Positions 1-8,918 of a stretch of DNA of 64,000 bases are shown piece by piece. The notes beneath the pieces were generated by a model. That model made no database searches and was not told where the DNA came from. It saw nothing but the letters and a program-made list of their open reading frames with translations. The position numbers and the translations under genes are program-made. This DNA comes from Streptomyces coffeae. Lineage in GTDB: Bacteria; Actinomycetota; Actinomycetes; Streptomycetales; Streptomycetaceae. Within the stretch, counting starts at the first letter, position 1, and each line of letters begins with the position of its first letter. The stretch is from NCBI RefSeq assembly GCF_016741875.1, contig NZ_JAERRF010000008.1:186001-250000 (forward strand). The letters run 5' to 3'.

Positions 1-624
1 GGCCGGCGCCCCGGCGCCGTCCAGCTCGGCCGCCTCGTACTGCTCACGGGGGACGTCCAGCAGTGCGGCCATGAAGATGACCATGAGGTCGCCGATGCCC
101 CACAGCGAGAGCATCACCAGCGAGGGCTTGGCCCAGGCCGGATCGTTGAACCAGTTGGGGGCGTGGATGCCCAGATTCCCGAGGATCGCGTTGACCGGTC
201 CGGTGCCGGGATTGAGCAGAAAGACAAACGCGACCGTGGCCGCCACCGGCGGGGCCAGATACGGCAGGTAGAACGCGGTGCGGAAGAACCCCACCCCGGT
301 TTTCACCTTGGTGACCAGCAGCCCGATGCCCAGCCCGAAGACCACCCGCAGCGCGACCATCACCACGACCAGCCACAGGGTGTTCCACAGCGCCGGGCCG
401 AACAGCGGCATCTGCTCGAACACATACCGCCAGTTCCGCAGCCCCACGAAGGTGGGAGTCTCGATCTGGTTGTAGTGCATGAAGGAGAAATAGACGGTGG
501 CGATCAGCGGATAGCCGAAGAACACCGTGAAGCCGATCAGCCAGGGTGAGAGGAATCCGAGGGTGCGCAGCCGCTCGCGCACGGCTTTGCGGCGCAGGGC
601 GGGGGCAGCGGTGAGGGGGGCCAT
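1..624 (-). CDS. csnF: Sugar ABC transporter permease, MalF-type (csnF-like), partial at window edge
   Basis: Inner-membrane permease subunit of a carbohydrate ABC importer. The frame stays open from an ATG at 624 to base 1, so the C-terminus lies outside the window. The 208 visible residues carry several hydrophobic segments (one near residues 24-45 beginning FLSPWLIGF), and the last visible residues, EAAELDGAG, are the conserved EAA loop that docks onto the ATPase. It starts 12 bp after the binding-protein gene and so belongs to one operon with it and the ROK regulator. By gene order this resembles CsnF of the Streptomyces chitosan-oligosaccharide importer (csnR-csnE-csnF-csnG-csnH-csnK). 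The family is certain from sequence; the substrate is inferred from context. Confidence 0.85.
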   Translation of the reverse strand, partial: MAPLTAAPALRRKAVRERLRTLGFLSPWLIGFTVFFGYPLIATVYFSFMHYNQIETPTFVGLRNWRYVFEQMPLFGPALWNTLWLVVVMVALRVVFGLGIGLLVTKVKTGVGFFRTAFYLPYLAPPVAATVAFVFLLNPGTGPVNAILGNLGIHAPNWFNDPAWAKPSLVMLSLWGIGDLMVIFMAALLDVPREQYEAAELDGAGAPA

Positions 625-635
625 GGCGCACTCCG

Positions 636-1964
636 TCAGTTCTGGGCCTGGAGATTGTCGGCGTCGATCTGTTCGTCCAGCTCCCTCAGTCCTTTGCCGA
701 GGTCGGGCACCCGGCCCGATTCCACCGCGTAACCGAAGTCCTGGAGCGAGGCGACGTACTGTCCGCCGTTGATCGAGGCCGGAAGGGCGCTGCTGTAGCG
801 GTTCCCGGCGATACGGAGAAAGGTGCGGAACGCCGGATCGGAATCCAGCTCGGGGGACGCCAGCGCGGCCTTGGTGGACGGCACATTGTGAATGGCGTTG
901 GCGAAGGCGACGACCTGATCGGTGTCCGAGGTCAGGAATTTCACCAGTTCCCAGGCGGCGTTCTGATGGGTGCTGCTGTGGGCGATGCCCACGACCGTGC
1001 CGGTGAGAAAGCCCCGGCCGTAGGTCTCCGGCCGGTCGTCCGGAACGGGCAGCGGAGCGGTGCCCCATGCGAAGGGGGCGTCCTTGAGGGAGCGGCCGCG
1101 CCATTCGCCGTCCAGGTGCATGGCCAGCTTTCCGGTCAGAAAGGCGTTCTGCGAGGACATCTCGTCACCGAAGGAGGTACGGAACCGCTCCAGCGGGCCG
1201 TAGCCGCCCTGGCGGCGGATCAGCTCCCGTTGGGTGGCGAAGAACTCCCTGGCCGCCGGTTCCTCCGCCAGCCGTGCCTTTCCGCGCTTGTCGAAATAGG
1301 ACGGTCCCCACTGGGCGAACAGCCGCTCCGGGCTGTTCTCGTAGAGACGGAAGTTGGGCATGAAACCGACCCGTTCATAACCGCCGCCCTTGGCGCGCCG
1401 GGTCAGTTTGGCCGCGTCGCGCTTCAGCTCCGACATGGTGCGCGGCGGGCGCTCGATGCCCACCTCTTTGAAGGCGTCCTTGTTGTAGTAGAGGCCGAAG
1501 GCGTCGGCGAGCAGCGGCAGGGCGCACTGCTCGCCCCGGTAACTCGTGTAGTCCAGCAGGGCGGTGGGGAAGACCCGGTGCTTGTCCAGACCGGTCTTCT
1601 TCATGAAGGGGTCGAGATCGACCCACATCCCGGACGAGCAGTACTGCCCCACGTTGTCGGTGGTGAAGGACGAGACCACGTCGGGGGCATCGTCCCCACC
1701 GGCCCGCAGCGCCTGGTTCACGGTGGCGTCGGTGACGTTTCCGATGGCCTTGACCCTGATGTGGGGATGGAGCTCCTCGAACCGGGCGATGCTGTCATTG
1801 ATCGCCTTGACCTCGTTCTTCTCCGCCCAGCCGTGCCAGAACCGCAGCGTTACGGGCTTGGTCGGATCGTCCTCGGCGCTGCCGGTGCTCGGGTTGGCGC
1901 AGCCCGCCAGCAGGAGGGCACAGGTGCTCAGGACCGAGAGGAGGGATGCCGTTCGTCGTGGCAT
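636..1964 (-). CDS. csnE: Extracellular sugar-binding lipoprotein of ABC importer (csnE-like)
   Basis: 442-residue family-1 solute-binding protein that would capture an oligosaccharide outside the membrane and deliver it to the permease. A short basic N-terminus and hydrophobic stretch end in the lipobox LLAGC with Cys22 as lipidation site. The mature part begins with the usual PVTLRFWHGW strand. A GAAGGA ribosome site stands before the ATG at 1964. It lies 26 bp downstream of the ROK regulator and 12 bp upstream of the permease. The neighbouring regulator and its palindrome suggest glucosamine oligosaccharides as ligand, as for CsnE of S. coelicolor; that is inference from context, since binding proteins of this family vary widely in ligand. 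Confidence 0.85.
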   Translation of the reverse strand: MPRRTASLLSVLSTCALLLAGCANPSTGSAEDDPTKPVTLRFWHGWAEKNEVKAINDSIARFEELHPHIRVKAIGNVTDATVNQALRAGGDDAPDVVSSFTTDNVGQYCSSGMWVDLDPFMKKTGLDKHRVFPTALLDYTSYRGEQCALPLLADAFGLYYNKDAFKEVGIERPPRTMSELKRDAAKLTRRAKGGGYERVGFMPNFRLYENSPERLFAQWGPSYFDKRGKARLAEEPAAREFFATQRELIRRQGGYGPLERFRTSFGDEMSSQNAFLTGKLAMHLDGEWRGRSLKDAPFAWGTAPLPVPDDRPETYGRGFLTGTVVGIAHSSTHQNAAWELVKFLTSDTDQVVAFANAIHNVPSTKAALASPELDSDPAFRTFLRIAGNRYSSALPASINGGQYVASLQDFGYAVESGRVPDLGKGLRELDEQIDADNLQAQN

Positions 1965-1990
1965 GGGGACGTCCTTCGGGGGCGGGGGAG

Positions 1991-3211
1991 TCAGACGTCG
2001 AGGCGGGCGGTGTCGAACACCGTGTGGCGGGCATCGGTCAGGGCCTGTCGCAGTGCGCCGAGCAGGATCGGATCCCCTTCGAGCGCGCTGATCCGTATCT
2101 CCGGCCTGGGCAGGGCGAGTCCGGTCAGCTCGGCCTCCACCAGCTCCCGCAGCCGCTCCCCTCCGGCCTGCGCGATCTCGCCCGACAGCACGACCAGTTC
2201 GGGGTCGACCACCGCGACGACGGAGGCGAGCCCGGTGGCCAGCCGGTGGGCCAGCTCGGTGAGCACCGCGTCGCCCGCGCCGGGGGTGCGCAGGGCCGCG
2301 GTCAGCGCCTTGGCGGCGCTGGGCGCGTCGATCCCGTGGTCATGGGCCAGCTCGACCACGGCGGGCGAGCCGACCAGCTTCTGGAACCCGCCGCCCGCGT
2401 CCGGCCGGGCGGCGTCGTCCTGGCCGCCGCGGGCGAGCGGTGCCCCCGGCAGCGGCATATAGCCGATCTCCCCGGCCCCGCCGGTGGCCCCGCGCAGCAG
2501 GGTGCCGCCGAGCACAATGGCGGCGCCGACCCCCTCGTCGGCCCAGACCAGCACGAAGTTGTCGACGTCCTGGGCGGTGCCGTGGTGCTGTTCGGCGACG
2601 GCCGCGAGATTGACGTCGTTCTCGATGACGACCGGGGTGCCCAGGACCCGGGCCAGGTCGTCCCGCAGGGTGCGGGACTGCCAGCCGGGCAGATGGGACG
2701 CGTAGCGCAGGGTGCCGGTGCGCGGGTCGAGCGCGCCGGGGGTGCCGATGACGGTGGAGTGCAGCGCGCCGTGGTCAAGACCGGCGGCGGCCAGTGCCCC
2801 GTTGACGGCCTTGGCCACCAGTTCGGCGGGAGGTGTGCTCGGCGTCCGGTCGTCCGCGGGGGCGGCCACCCGGTGGTCGCCGACGGTGCGGCCGGTGATG
2901 TCGGCGACGGCGGCGGTGATGCCCGTCTGGTCCACGGCGAGCGCGGCGACATGGGCGGCGGCCGGATCGATCTCGTACAGCTGGGCGTTGGGTCCCGGCC
3001 GCCCGGTCACATTGCCGGTGGTCCGGACCAGACCGGCGGACTCCAGACGGGACAGCAGCTGGGAGGCGGTGGGCTTGGACAGCCCGGTCAGCTCCCCGAG
3101 CCGGGTCCGGGTGAGCGGTCCGTACGCGGCCAGCAGCTCCAGTGCGGCCCGGTCGTTCATGGCGCGCAGTACGCGTGGGGTGCCGGGTGTGCTGCCGGGT
3201 GGTGCGGCCAT
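1991..3211 (-). CDS. csnR: ROK-family transcriptional repressor (CsnR-like)
   Basis: 406-residue regulator. A winged helix-turn-helix occupies about residues 24-65 (LTRTRLGELTGLSKPTASQL), followed by a ROK sugar-kinase-like domain. In the kinase-like half the usual GE-G-H motif reads GEIGY, and the Cys cluster that binds zinc in ROK kinases is absent, so it is probably a regulator without kinase activity. The ATG at 3211 is chosen because an AGGGGG site lies just upstream; an in-frame start at 3292 would run through the operator. First gene of the operon with the binding protein and permease. CsnR of S. lividans/S. coelicolor, the repressor of chitosanase and chitosan-oligosaccharide uptake, recognises an AGGAAA/TTTCCT palindrome like the one 36 bp upstream here. 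Confidence 0.8.
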   Translation of the reverse strand: MAAPPGSTPGTPRVLRAMNDRAALELLAAYGPLTRTRLGELTGLSKPTASQLLSRLESAGLVRTTGNVTGRPGPNAQLYEIDPAAAHVAALAVDQTGITAAVADITGRTVGDHRVAAPADDRTPSTPPAELVAKAVNGALAAAGLDHGALHSTVIGTPGALDPRTGTLRYASHLPGWQSRTLRDDLARVLGTPVVIENDVNLAAVAEQHHGTAQDVDNFVLVWADEGVGAAIVLGGTLLRGATGGAGEIGYMPLPGAPLARGGQDDAARPDAGGGFQKLVGSPAVVELAHDHGIDAPSAAKALTAALRTPGAGDAVLTELAHRLATGLASVVAVVDPELVVLSGEIAQAGGERLRELVEAELTGLALPRPEIRISALEGDPILLGALRQALTDARHTVFDTARLDV

Positions 3212-3246
3212 GGCGGTGCCCCCTGGCTCGGGTGAAGCGGCTCTGT

Positions 3247-3261
3247 TAGGAAACTTTCCTA
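3247..3261. promoter_or_regulatory. CsnR-type operator palindrome
   Basis: TAGGAAACTTTCCTA is a perfect inverted repeat of seven bases around one central base, 36 bp upstream of the ROK gene start. It matches the AGGAAA-N-TTTCCT core known for CsnR operators, so autoregulation of the operon by the adjacent repressor is likely. No second copy was noticed in the window. Confidence 0.75.
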
Positions 3262-3337
3262 TCGATGAACAGAAACGTAGGCGCCGGGCCATCCGGCGTC
3301 AATGGGTGCGGCGGGGCCCGGCCTGTCCCGGACGACG

Positions 3338-3372
3338 GACGCTCCCGTCCCCGGAACGGGGGCGGGAGCGTC
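3338..3372 (-). terminator. Rho-independent-like hairpin after the MscS gene
   Basis: Perfect 10-bp arms GACGCTCCCG / CGGGAGCGTC around a 15-base loop that itself can pair (CCCC/GGGG). It lies 24 bp past the stop of the MscS gene, on the same strand, with no T run, as is usual in Streptomyces. Confidence 0.6.
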
Positions 3373-3395
3373 GTCTCAGGCGGAAACCCTGGGTG

Positions 3396-4478
3396 TCACT
3401 TCTGTACGGGCGGCTGGGCGGCCGCCGGGGCGGGCGGCGGAATCGAGCTGGCCGCCTGGGACTGCGGGGAGTCGGGGTTGGCCAGGACCGAGGGCGCGCT
3501 CATGCCCGCCGCCGGATCGCCGGCCGCTGTCTCCAGGGCGGCCTCCGGGGGATGGCCGACCAGCCGGATGCCCGCCGCCTCCAGCGCCTTCTTGATCCGC
3601 CAGCGCAGCTCGCGCTCGACGCCCAGCGCCTTGCCCGGCATGGTGCGCGCCGAGACCCGCACCACCATGGAGTCCAGATAGACCGCGTCCAGCCCCAGCA
3701 CCTCGACCGGCTCCCACAGCCGCTCGTTCCAGGGCTCGTCCTTGGCCATCTCCACACCGACCTGGGTGATGATCGCGCGGACCCGGTCCAGGTCCTCGTC
3801 GGCCCGCACCTGGACGTCGACGTTCGCGGTCGCCCAGCCCTGGCTGAGGTTGCCGATCCGCTTCACCTCGCCGTTGCGCACGTACCAGATCTCGCCGTTG
3901 TCCCCGCGCAGCTTGGTGACGCGCAGCCCGACCTCGATCACCTCACCGGAGGCGACCCCGGCGTCGATGGAGTCGCCCACGCCGTACTGGTCCTCCAGGA
4001 TCATGAAGACACCGGAGAGGAAGTCGGTGACCAGGTTGCGGGCGCCGAAACCGATCGCGACACCGGCCACACCGGCGCTGGCGAGCAGCGGTGCGAGATT
4101 GATCTTCAGGGCGGAGAGGATCATCAGCCCCGCGGAGCCCATGATCATGAACGACGCGACGGAGCGCAGCACCGAGCCGATCGCCGCGGACCGCTGCCGC
4201 CGCCGCTCCACATTGACCAGCAGCCCGCCGAGCGCGGTGCCGTCGACCGCCTGGGCGGTGCGGTTCATCCGCTCTATCAGCTTGGTGATGGCACGCCGGA
4301 CGAGGTGGCGGGCCACAAACGCGATCACCAGGATCAGGGCGATGCGCAGCCCGACGTTCAACCAGGTGGACCAGTTCTCCTCGACCCACCCCGCGGCATT
4401 GGTGGCGCTCTCCTGTGCGTCGTCGAGGGTCGTGGGACGAGGCGTCGAGTCAGCGGCCAGAGCAGCGGACCAGAACAC
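3396..4478 (-). CDS. Small-conductance mechanosensitive channel, MscS family
   Basis: Membrane channel of 360 residues that opens under membrane tension to release solutes on osmotic down-shock. Hydrophobic segments lie near residues 41-61 and 108-128, and the pore-lining helix (about 140-170) carries the MscS signature VAIGFGARNLVTDFLSG followed by the beta domain (YGVGDSI). The C-terminal ~60 residues are Ala/Pro-rich and probably disordered. The GTG at 4478 is preferred because AAGGG lies 8 bases upstream; an in-frame GTG at 4511 would add 11 residues. Followed by a strong hairpin, so probably monocistronic. Family assignment is firm. Confidence 0.88.
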   Translation of the reverse strand: MFWSAALAADSTPRPTTLDDAQESATNAAGWVEENWSTWLNVGLRIALILVIAFVARHLVRRAITKLIERMNRTAQAVDGTALGGLLVNVERRRQRSAAIGSVLRSVASFMIMGSAGLMILSALKINLAPLLASAGVAGVAIGFGARNLVTDFLSGVFMILEDQYGVGDSIDAGVASGEVIEVGLRVTKLRGDNGEIWYVRNGEVKRIGNLSQGWATANVDVQVRADEDLDRVRAIITQVGVEMAKDEPWNERLWEPVEVLGLDAVYLDSMVVRVSARTMPGKALGVERELRWRIKKALEAAGIRLVGHPPEAALETAAGDPAAGMSAPSVLANPDSPQSQAASSIPPPAPAAAQPPVQK

Positions 4479-4941
4479 AGCAGAAACCCTTCGTGTGCGA
4501 CATGCCCGCACGGATCGCCCGCGCGCGCAGTCCTCACACAGTAGCCGGGCGCGGGAATGTGCCGTTCCTGTGTTCGAGAGCGCGCGAGCGCGTCCAGGGG
4601 GCGCGCATGAGCGGGCGGACCGGCCTCAGCTCCCTCTTTCCGCCGGACGGGAAACGCGCTCCGGTACGCGCTCCGGGGCCCGTGATTCTTGCCACTCCCC
4701 GCCGTGCCCCCGTCGGTCCGCGGGGCCGGTCCGCGGAACCGCAACGGCCCCGCGCGGGCTGCCCGGACGGTGGTCGGACGGCCCGGTGGCGGCGTGGTGA
4801 GCGGACGGTATACGCGGGGTACGAGGAAATGCCTCTCAACCGTTAACCCGGTGATAGTGGCGTTCCGGCCAGGGTTCAGGGGAAACTGGGGGAGATCGTC
4901 CCGGCGCGAGCCACGCGCCGCCGGCGTACAAGGAGGCATCC
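4479..4941. other. Divergent intergenic region, no gene seen
   Basis: 463 bp between the divergently transcribed MscS and HNH genes. The long open frames here on both strands are high-GC artefacts without ribosome sites or recognisable protein. A moderately AT-richer stretch at about 4845-4870, with GTTAAC, could hold the HNH promoter, but no consensus pair is clear. Confidence 0.5.
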
Positions 4942-5478
4942 GTGCCGCATGTCCTGGTCCTCAACGCGTCGTACGAGCCGCTCGGCGTCGTACCGCTCCG
5001 CCGCGCGCTCATTCTCGTCCTCAACGACAAGGCCGTCAGCCTTGAGGACTCAGGCGCCCTGATGCACAGCGCGACCCGCGTCATACCCGCTCCCAGCGTC
5101 GTCCGGCTGAAGCGCTTTGTGAGGGTGCCCTTTCGCGGCCCCGTCCCGCTCACCCGCCGTGCTCTGTTCGCCCGTGACGGCGGCAGATGCGCGTACTGCG
5201 GTGGCGTCGCAACCAGCGTCGATCACGTCATTCCGCGCAGTCGCGGTGGTCAGCACACCTGGGAGAACGTGGTCGCCGCGTGCCGTCGCTGCAATCACGT
5301 CAAGGCCGACCGCCATGTCGCCGAGATCGGCTGGCGGCTGCGTCATCAACCCGCGCCGCCGTCCGGGCTGGCCTGGCGCATCATCGGCACCGGGCATAGG
5401 GACCCGCGCTGGCTGCCATACCTCCAGGCATACGGCGCGGAAGACGCCATGGCCCGGATCGACGGCAAATCCGCCTGA
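4942..5478 (+). CDS. HNH endonuclease-domain protein
   Basis: 178 residues. The HNH fold is plain at about residues 89-130: CAYC, then SVDHVIPRSRGG, TWENVV and CRRCNHVKADR, that is, two CxxC zinc pairs with the DH and N metal-site residues in place. The N-terminal ~70 residues (VLVLNASYEPLGV) are the extension typical of the chromosomal HNH proteins conserved across actinobacteria. GTG at 4942 has an AAGGAGG site 7 bases upstream. It stands alone between two divergent or convergent neighbours and shows no sign of mobile origin. The cellular role of this HNH group is not established. Confidence 0.85.
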   Translation: MPHVLVLNASYEPLGVVPLRRALILVLNDKAVSLEDSGALMHSATRVIPAPSVVRLKRFVRVPFRGPVPLTRRALFARDGGRCAYCGGVATSVDHVIPRSRGGQHTWENVVAACRRCNHVKADRHVAEIGWRLRHQPAPPSGLAWRIIGTGHRDPRWLPYLQAYGAEDAMARIDGKSA

Positions 5479-5498
5479 GACCGGGCCATCGTCATGTC

Positions 5499-5525
5499 TG
5501 CCCGCCGCGCCGTCCGCGGCGGGCA
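5499..5525. terminator. Bidirectional terminator hairpin
   Basis: Eleven-bp perfect stem TGCCCGCCGCG / CGCGGCGGGCA with a 5-base loop, between the convergent stops of the HNH gene (5478) and the GH84 gene (5535). Suited to end both transcripts. Confidence 0.7.
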
Positions 5526-5534
5526 ACCCGATCT

Positions 5535-8500
5535 CTACGTCTCCACCGCGTACGCCGACACCGACCAGAGCGAGTAGCCGAAGCGGGTCGCCCGCTCCAC
5601 GCCCTGGATCCGGATGAACCGGGTGTCCGGGGCGTCCAGCCGGACCGACTCCCGGCCCCCCGTGCCGTGGTCCTCCGTGGCCGCCGTACGCCAGGTGCGG
5701 CCGTCCTCGGAGACCTGGACGCGGTAGCGCGAGGCGTAGGCGTCCTGCCACCGCAGTTCGAGCCGCCCGACCCGGGCCGGGCGGGCCAGCTCCAGCTGGA
5801 GCCATGCACTGTCCTTCGCCGGGGAGGACCAGCGGGTGTCCGCCTTGCCGTCCACGGCGGCGGAGGCCGGGAAGCCGGAGCTCTCGTCGCCCGATGAGGT
5901 CGCACTGGCGCCCTTGGCGCGGGCCAGGTCCGGGCCGCCGGTGCGCGGGAGGACCCGTACGGTCAGCTTCCGCTGCTGCGAGCCGAACCGGACCGGCACG
6001 GTGTAGCTGCCCGCCTTGGTGCCCTTGGCGACCGATATCTCCAGCCGGACCGTGGCCGTACCGCCGCGCGGCGCCGTCACCCCGTCGGGCGCCCGGACGG
6101 TGATGCCGCGCGGCGGCCGGAGGGTGAGGTCGCCGCTGACGTCGCCGGGGCGCAGCGAGGTGAGCTCGGCGTCGACCACCGCGGGTGGCCCGCCGGACTC
6201 CGCGTCCGCCACTCGGTGCGACATCCGCAGCTTCACGGCCGGGGTGTCGGCGAACCAGGGGGTCAGCTCATGGACGTCCGGGGCGGTGGTGCCCGCCGCC
6301 CAGCTGAGCCGGATCGCGTCCGCCCGGATGTCCTCGCCCGCCACCTGGGTGGAGCCGCCGCAGGACAGCGCGCCCAGCTTCCGCCAGCCCTCGCCCGGGA
6401 CATGCGCCTCGACCGTGCCCGGTGAGCCGCCCGCCACCGGGGTGGTGAGCGCGGAGACGGAGCTGAGGGGGCGGGTACGGCCGAAGCGCACCGTGACCGG
6501 ACGGCTCGGGGCATCCACCGTGGTGGTGACCTTGCCGTCGGCCGCCGCGCGGTCGCCGCCGGAGGTGCGCAGCCCCTCCGCACCCGCGCGGTCCATGCCC
6601 AGCCAGGTGTCCGCGTGGTCGGCGGCCTTGGTCAGGAAGGGGTCCAGGACGCCCTTGCCCACCGTCACCCGGCTGTCCGCGATCTTCTCGCGCAGCCCCT
6701 CCATCGCGACCCGGGCCTTCCAGGCCGCGGCGCCGTCACCGCGCGCCTGGGCGGTGAGCATGTCCACGGCGCGCACCCCGGCGTCGCCGTACCGCCCCAG
6801 CTGGGCCAGCCAGGGGCGGACATCACCACCCAGCTTCCCGGCCAGCCGGCCGGGGGCGTCGCGCATGGTGCGGAAGGCGTTGCGCAGCCGGTCCGACGCC
6901 CGCTCCAGCCGCTTCACGTCGGTGTCGCCGAGCGCCGACCAGAACGCCGTGATCAGCGGGCGCAGATAGGCCGACTCATCGCCGCCGAGCATCGAGGAGG
7001 CGTCGTTCCCGGCGAAGGCGCGCAGTGCCGCGCGGGTCCTGGCGTCCGGTCCTGCCAGGTCGTCGATGGCCGCGCCCCAGGACTCCTCCGGGCGGTAGCC
7101 GCGCGGGTTCCAGGCGAAGTCAGCGGCGGTGAACAGCGGGATCCGGGAGGCGGTCGGCTGCTCCATGGCGTTGGCCAGCAGCCCCGCGGACTGGGTGGCC
7201 ACCGCCGGGTCCCGGCCGGTGTACGGGCCGAGGAAGACGCGGTCCTGCGCGTAGTCGTTGACCGGGTAGTTGTCCATGGTGACCAGCGGGTGGCCGAACG
7301 CGGACCGGGCTCCGGCCAGCTCGCCGCCGGTGATGGTCCTCGGCACCACCCCGACACCGGTCCAGGCCACCTCGACGCGGTGGTCGAGACCGGAGGCCAG
7401 CACGCGCCGGAAGTCGGTGGCCCCGTCCTGGTAGTACTCGGTCGGCATCAGGGAGAGCGGAACGGAGCCGGGGTGGCGCCCGGCCAGATGGCGGGCGAGT
7501 GCGTTGGCCACCGTGGCCTGCGCCTTGGCGGCCGCTTCCGGTCCTGAGCCGTAGGCGTCGCTGTCCTTTCCGCAATGCCATTCGCTGTAGCTGACGTCCT
7601 GGAACTGGAGCTGGAAGGCGCGCACCCCGAGCGCCCACATCGCGTCCACCTTGCGCAGCAGCGCCTTGACGTCGTCGGAGGAGGCGAAGCACATCTGCTG
7701 GCCGGGGGAGACCGCCCAGCCCAGGGTGACGTGGTTGGCGCGGGCGCGGGTGGCCAGTTCGCGGAACTGCTCGCGCTGGGCGGCCGGGTAGGGGTCGCGC
7801 CAGCGGGACTGCCGGTAGGGGTCGTCGCCGGGCGCGTAGAGATAGCGGTTCTGCTTGGTACGGCCCATGAAGTCGAGCTGGGCCAGCCGGTCGGCCCGGG
7901 ACCAGGGGGAGCCGTAGAAGCCCTCGGTGGTGCCGCGTACGGCCGTGCCAGGCCAGTCGCGGACGGTCACTCCGGCGAACGCCTTGCCGTCCTGGCCGCG
8001 GCCGTTCTGGCCGTGGCGCTCCACCAGCAGCTGGCGCAGGGTCTGGACGGCGTGGAAGAGCCCGTCCGGGCCGACGCCGGACAGTGCCGCGGTGGGCCGC
8101 CCGTCCACCGATCCGGTGGCCAGCAGATAGCCGCCGGAGGGGAGATCGCCGCGCTCGGGTGCGCGCAGGGCGCGCAGCGCGGACTGTGCTCCGCGGCCTC
8201 CGGCGTGCACCACCAGTCCGCGCGCCGGGGTGCGGCCACCCGGTGTGGCCTCGTGGACCGTGCGCACCCCGGCGTCGTGCAACAGGGCGCGCAGCGCGTC
8301 CAGCGCGTACGGATCGGCGTCGCCGTCGGCTATGAGCGTGGCCTCGTCCCCCACGGCGACCTGGCCGCCCTGGGCGCGCAGCGACTGGGGGCGCGGCCAG
8401 ATGGGGGGCACCCCGCCGTCGCTGTCGCGGTCCGGCGCGGAGGTGCCGGGCCCGTCGTGGTCCACGGGTGCGGCGCTCGCTCCCGGAGCGCCGCCGAGCA

Positions 8501-8570
8501 GACCGCCGATGACGGCGGCCGCCATGGCCGTCGCCCCCGCCGCCCTGTGCCTCTTCCCCCCGAACTGCAC
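5535..8570 (-). CDS. Secreted GH84-type beta-N-acetylglucosaminidase with C-terminal NEW3-like and F5/8C domains
   Basis: 1011 residues from a GTG at 8570, chosen because AGGGAG lies 7 bases upstream and the encoded N-terminus (basic, hydrophobic, then GASAAP) is a signal peptide ending near residue 33. Next come an N-terminal GH20/84-associated domain (about 50-180), then the GH84 barrel with EGFYGSPWS and YLYAPGDDPY (substrate-pocket motifs), a helical region, an NEW3-like beta domain and a C-terminal F5/8 type C (CBM32-like) sugar-binding domain. The family acts on terminal beta-GlcNAc of glycans or hyaluronan-like polymers outside the cell. Odd point: the GH84 catalytic Asp-Asp pair appears as Gln-Asp (FQLQFQDVSY). 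Substrate is not known. Confidence 0.85.
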   Translation of the reverse strand: MQFGGKRHRAAGATAMAAAVIGGLLGGAPGASAAPVDHDGPGTSAPDRDSDGGVPPIWPRPQSLRAQGGQVAVGDEATLIADGDADPYALDALRALLHDAGVRTVHEATPGGRTPARGLVVHAGGRGAQSALRALRAPERGDLPSGGYLLATGSVDGRPTAALSGVGPDGLFHAVQTLRQLLVERHGQNGRGQDGKAFAGVTVRDWPGTAVRGTTEGFYGSPWSRADRLAQLDFMGRTKQNRYLYAPGDDPYRQSRWRDPYPAAQREQFRELATRARANHVTLGWAVSPGQQMCFASSDDVKALLRKVDAMWALGVRAFQLQFQDVSYSEWHCGKDSDAYGSGPEAAAKAQATVANALARHLAGRHPGSVPLSLMPTEYYQDGATDFRRVLASGLDHRVEVAWTGVGVVPRTITGGELAGARSAFGHPLVTMDNYPVNDYAQDRVFLGPYTGRDPAVATQSAGLLANAMEQPTASRIPLFTAADFAWNPRGYRPEESWGAAIDDLAGPDARTRAALRAFAGNDASSMLGGDESAYLRPLITAFWSALGDTDVKRLERASDRLRNAFRTMRDAPGRLAGKLGGDVRPWLAQLGRYGDAGVRAVDMLTAQARGDGAAAWKARVAMEGLREKIADSRVTVGKGVLDPFLTKAADHADTWLGMDRAGAEGLRTSGGDRAAADGKVTTTVDAPSRPVTVRFGRTRPLSSVSALTTPVAGGSPGTVEAHVPGEGWRKLGALSCGGSTQVAGEDIRADAIRLSWAAGTTAPDVHELTPWFADTPAVKLRMSHRVADAESGGPPAVVDAELTSLRPGDVSGDLTLRPPRGITVRAPDGVTAPRGGTATVRLEISVAKGTKAGSYTVPVRFGSQQRKLTVRVLPRTGGPDLARAKGASATSSGDESSGFPASAAVDGKADTRWSSPAKDSAWLQLELARPARVGRLELRWQDAYASRYRVQVSEDGRTWRTAATEDHGTGGRESVRLDAPDTRFIRIQGVERATRFGYSLWSVSAYAVET

Positions 8571-8918
8571 CGGCTTCTCCCTGATCCGATAGACGGCATG
8601 CGTCACCCACGTCGCCAACAGGCGATGAGCCCACCACCACCCCGCTGAGGGTGTCAACGCGGGCGACCGATGTGCCGCCTTTGCCGCGTCCGGCACGGGC
8701 CGCACCGGCCGGACACACCATGGGGCACGCCCCCGCAAGTCTGACGGACGAGGGGTGGTCCTGTTCGTAAACTCTGTGTCCCCGATCCCCTGTCGCCGAC
8801 AAATCGCCGCTCGGGCGGGATGTGAGGTACGGCACGTCCGGGGGTTGTTTACGTCTGTACCTGTCGCGAGTGGGTAAGCGCGACGTTGACCTACTGCCGA
8901 CACCCCACGGAGGTCCGT
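8571..8918. other. Divergent intergenic region between GH84 and the malQ operon
   Basis: 348 bp with no supported gene. It holds CGTAAAC at 8766-8772 and its inverted copy GTTTACG at 8847-8853, about 75 bp apart, which could be two half-sites or chance. No clear MalR, DasR or CsnR-type site was seen. Confidence 0.4.

Noticed and set aside
44..631. 195-codon minus-strand frame over the first permease
   Set aside because: Out of frame with the permease, Arg/His/Ala-rich and without hydrophobic segments. The real frame is the one from 624 through base 1 ending in the EAA loop.
8886..8918. Upstream extension of the small repeat protein to an ATG-like start at 8886
   Set aside because: The GTG at 8919 has an ideal GGAGG site, while the longer form has none and would cover that ribosome site.
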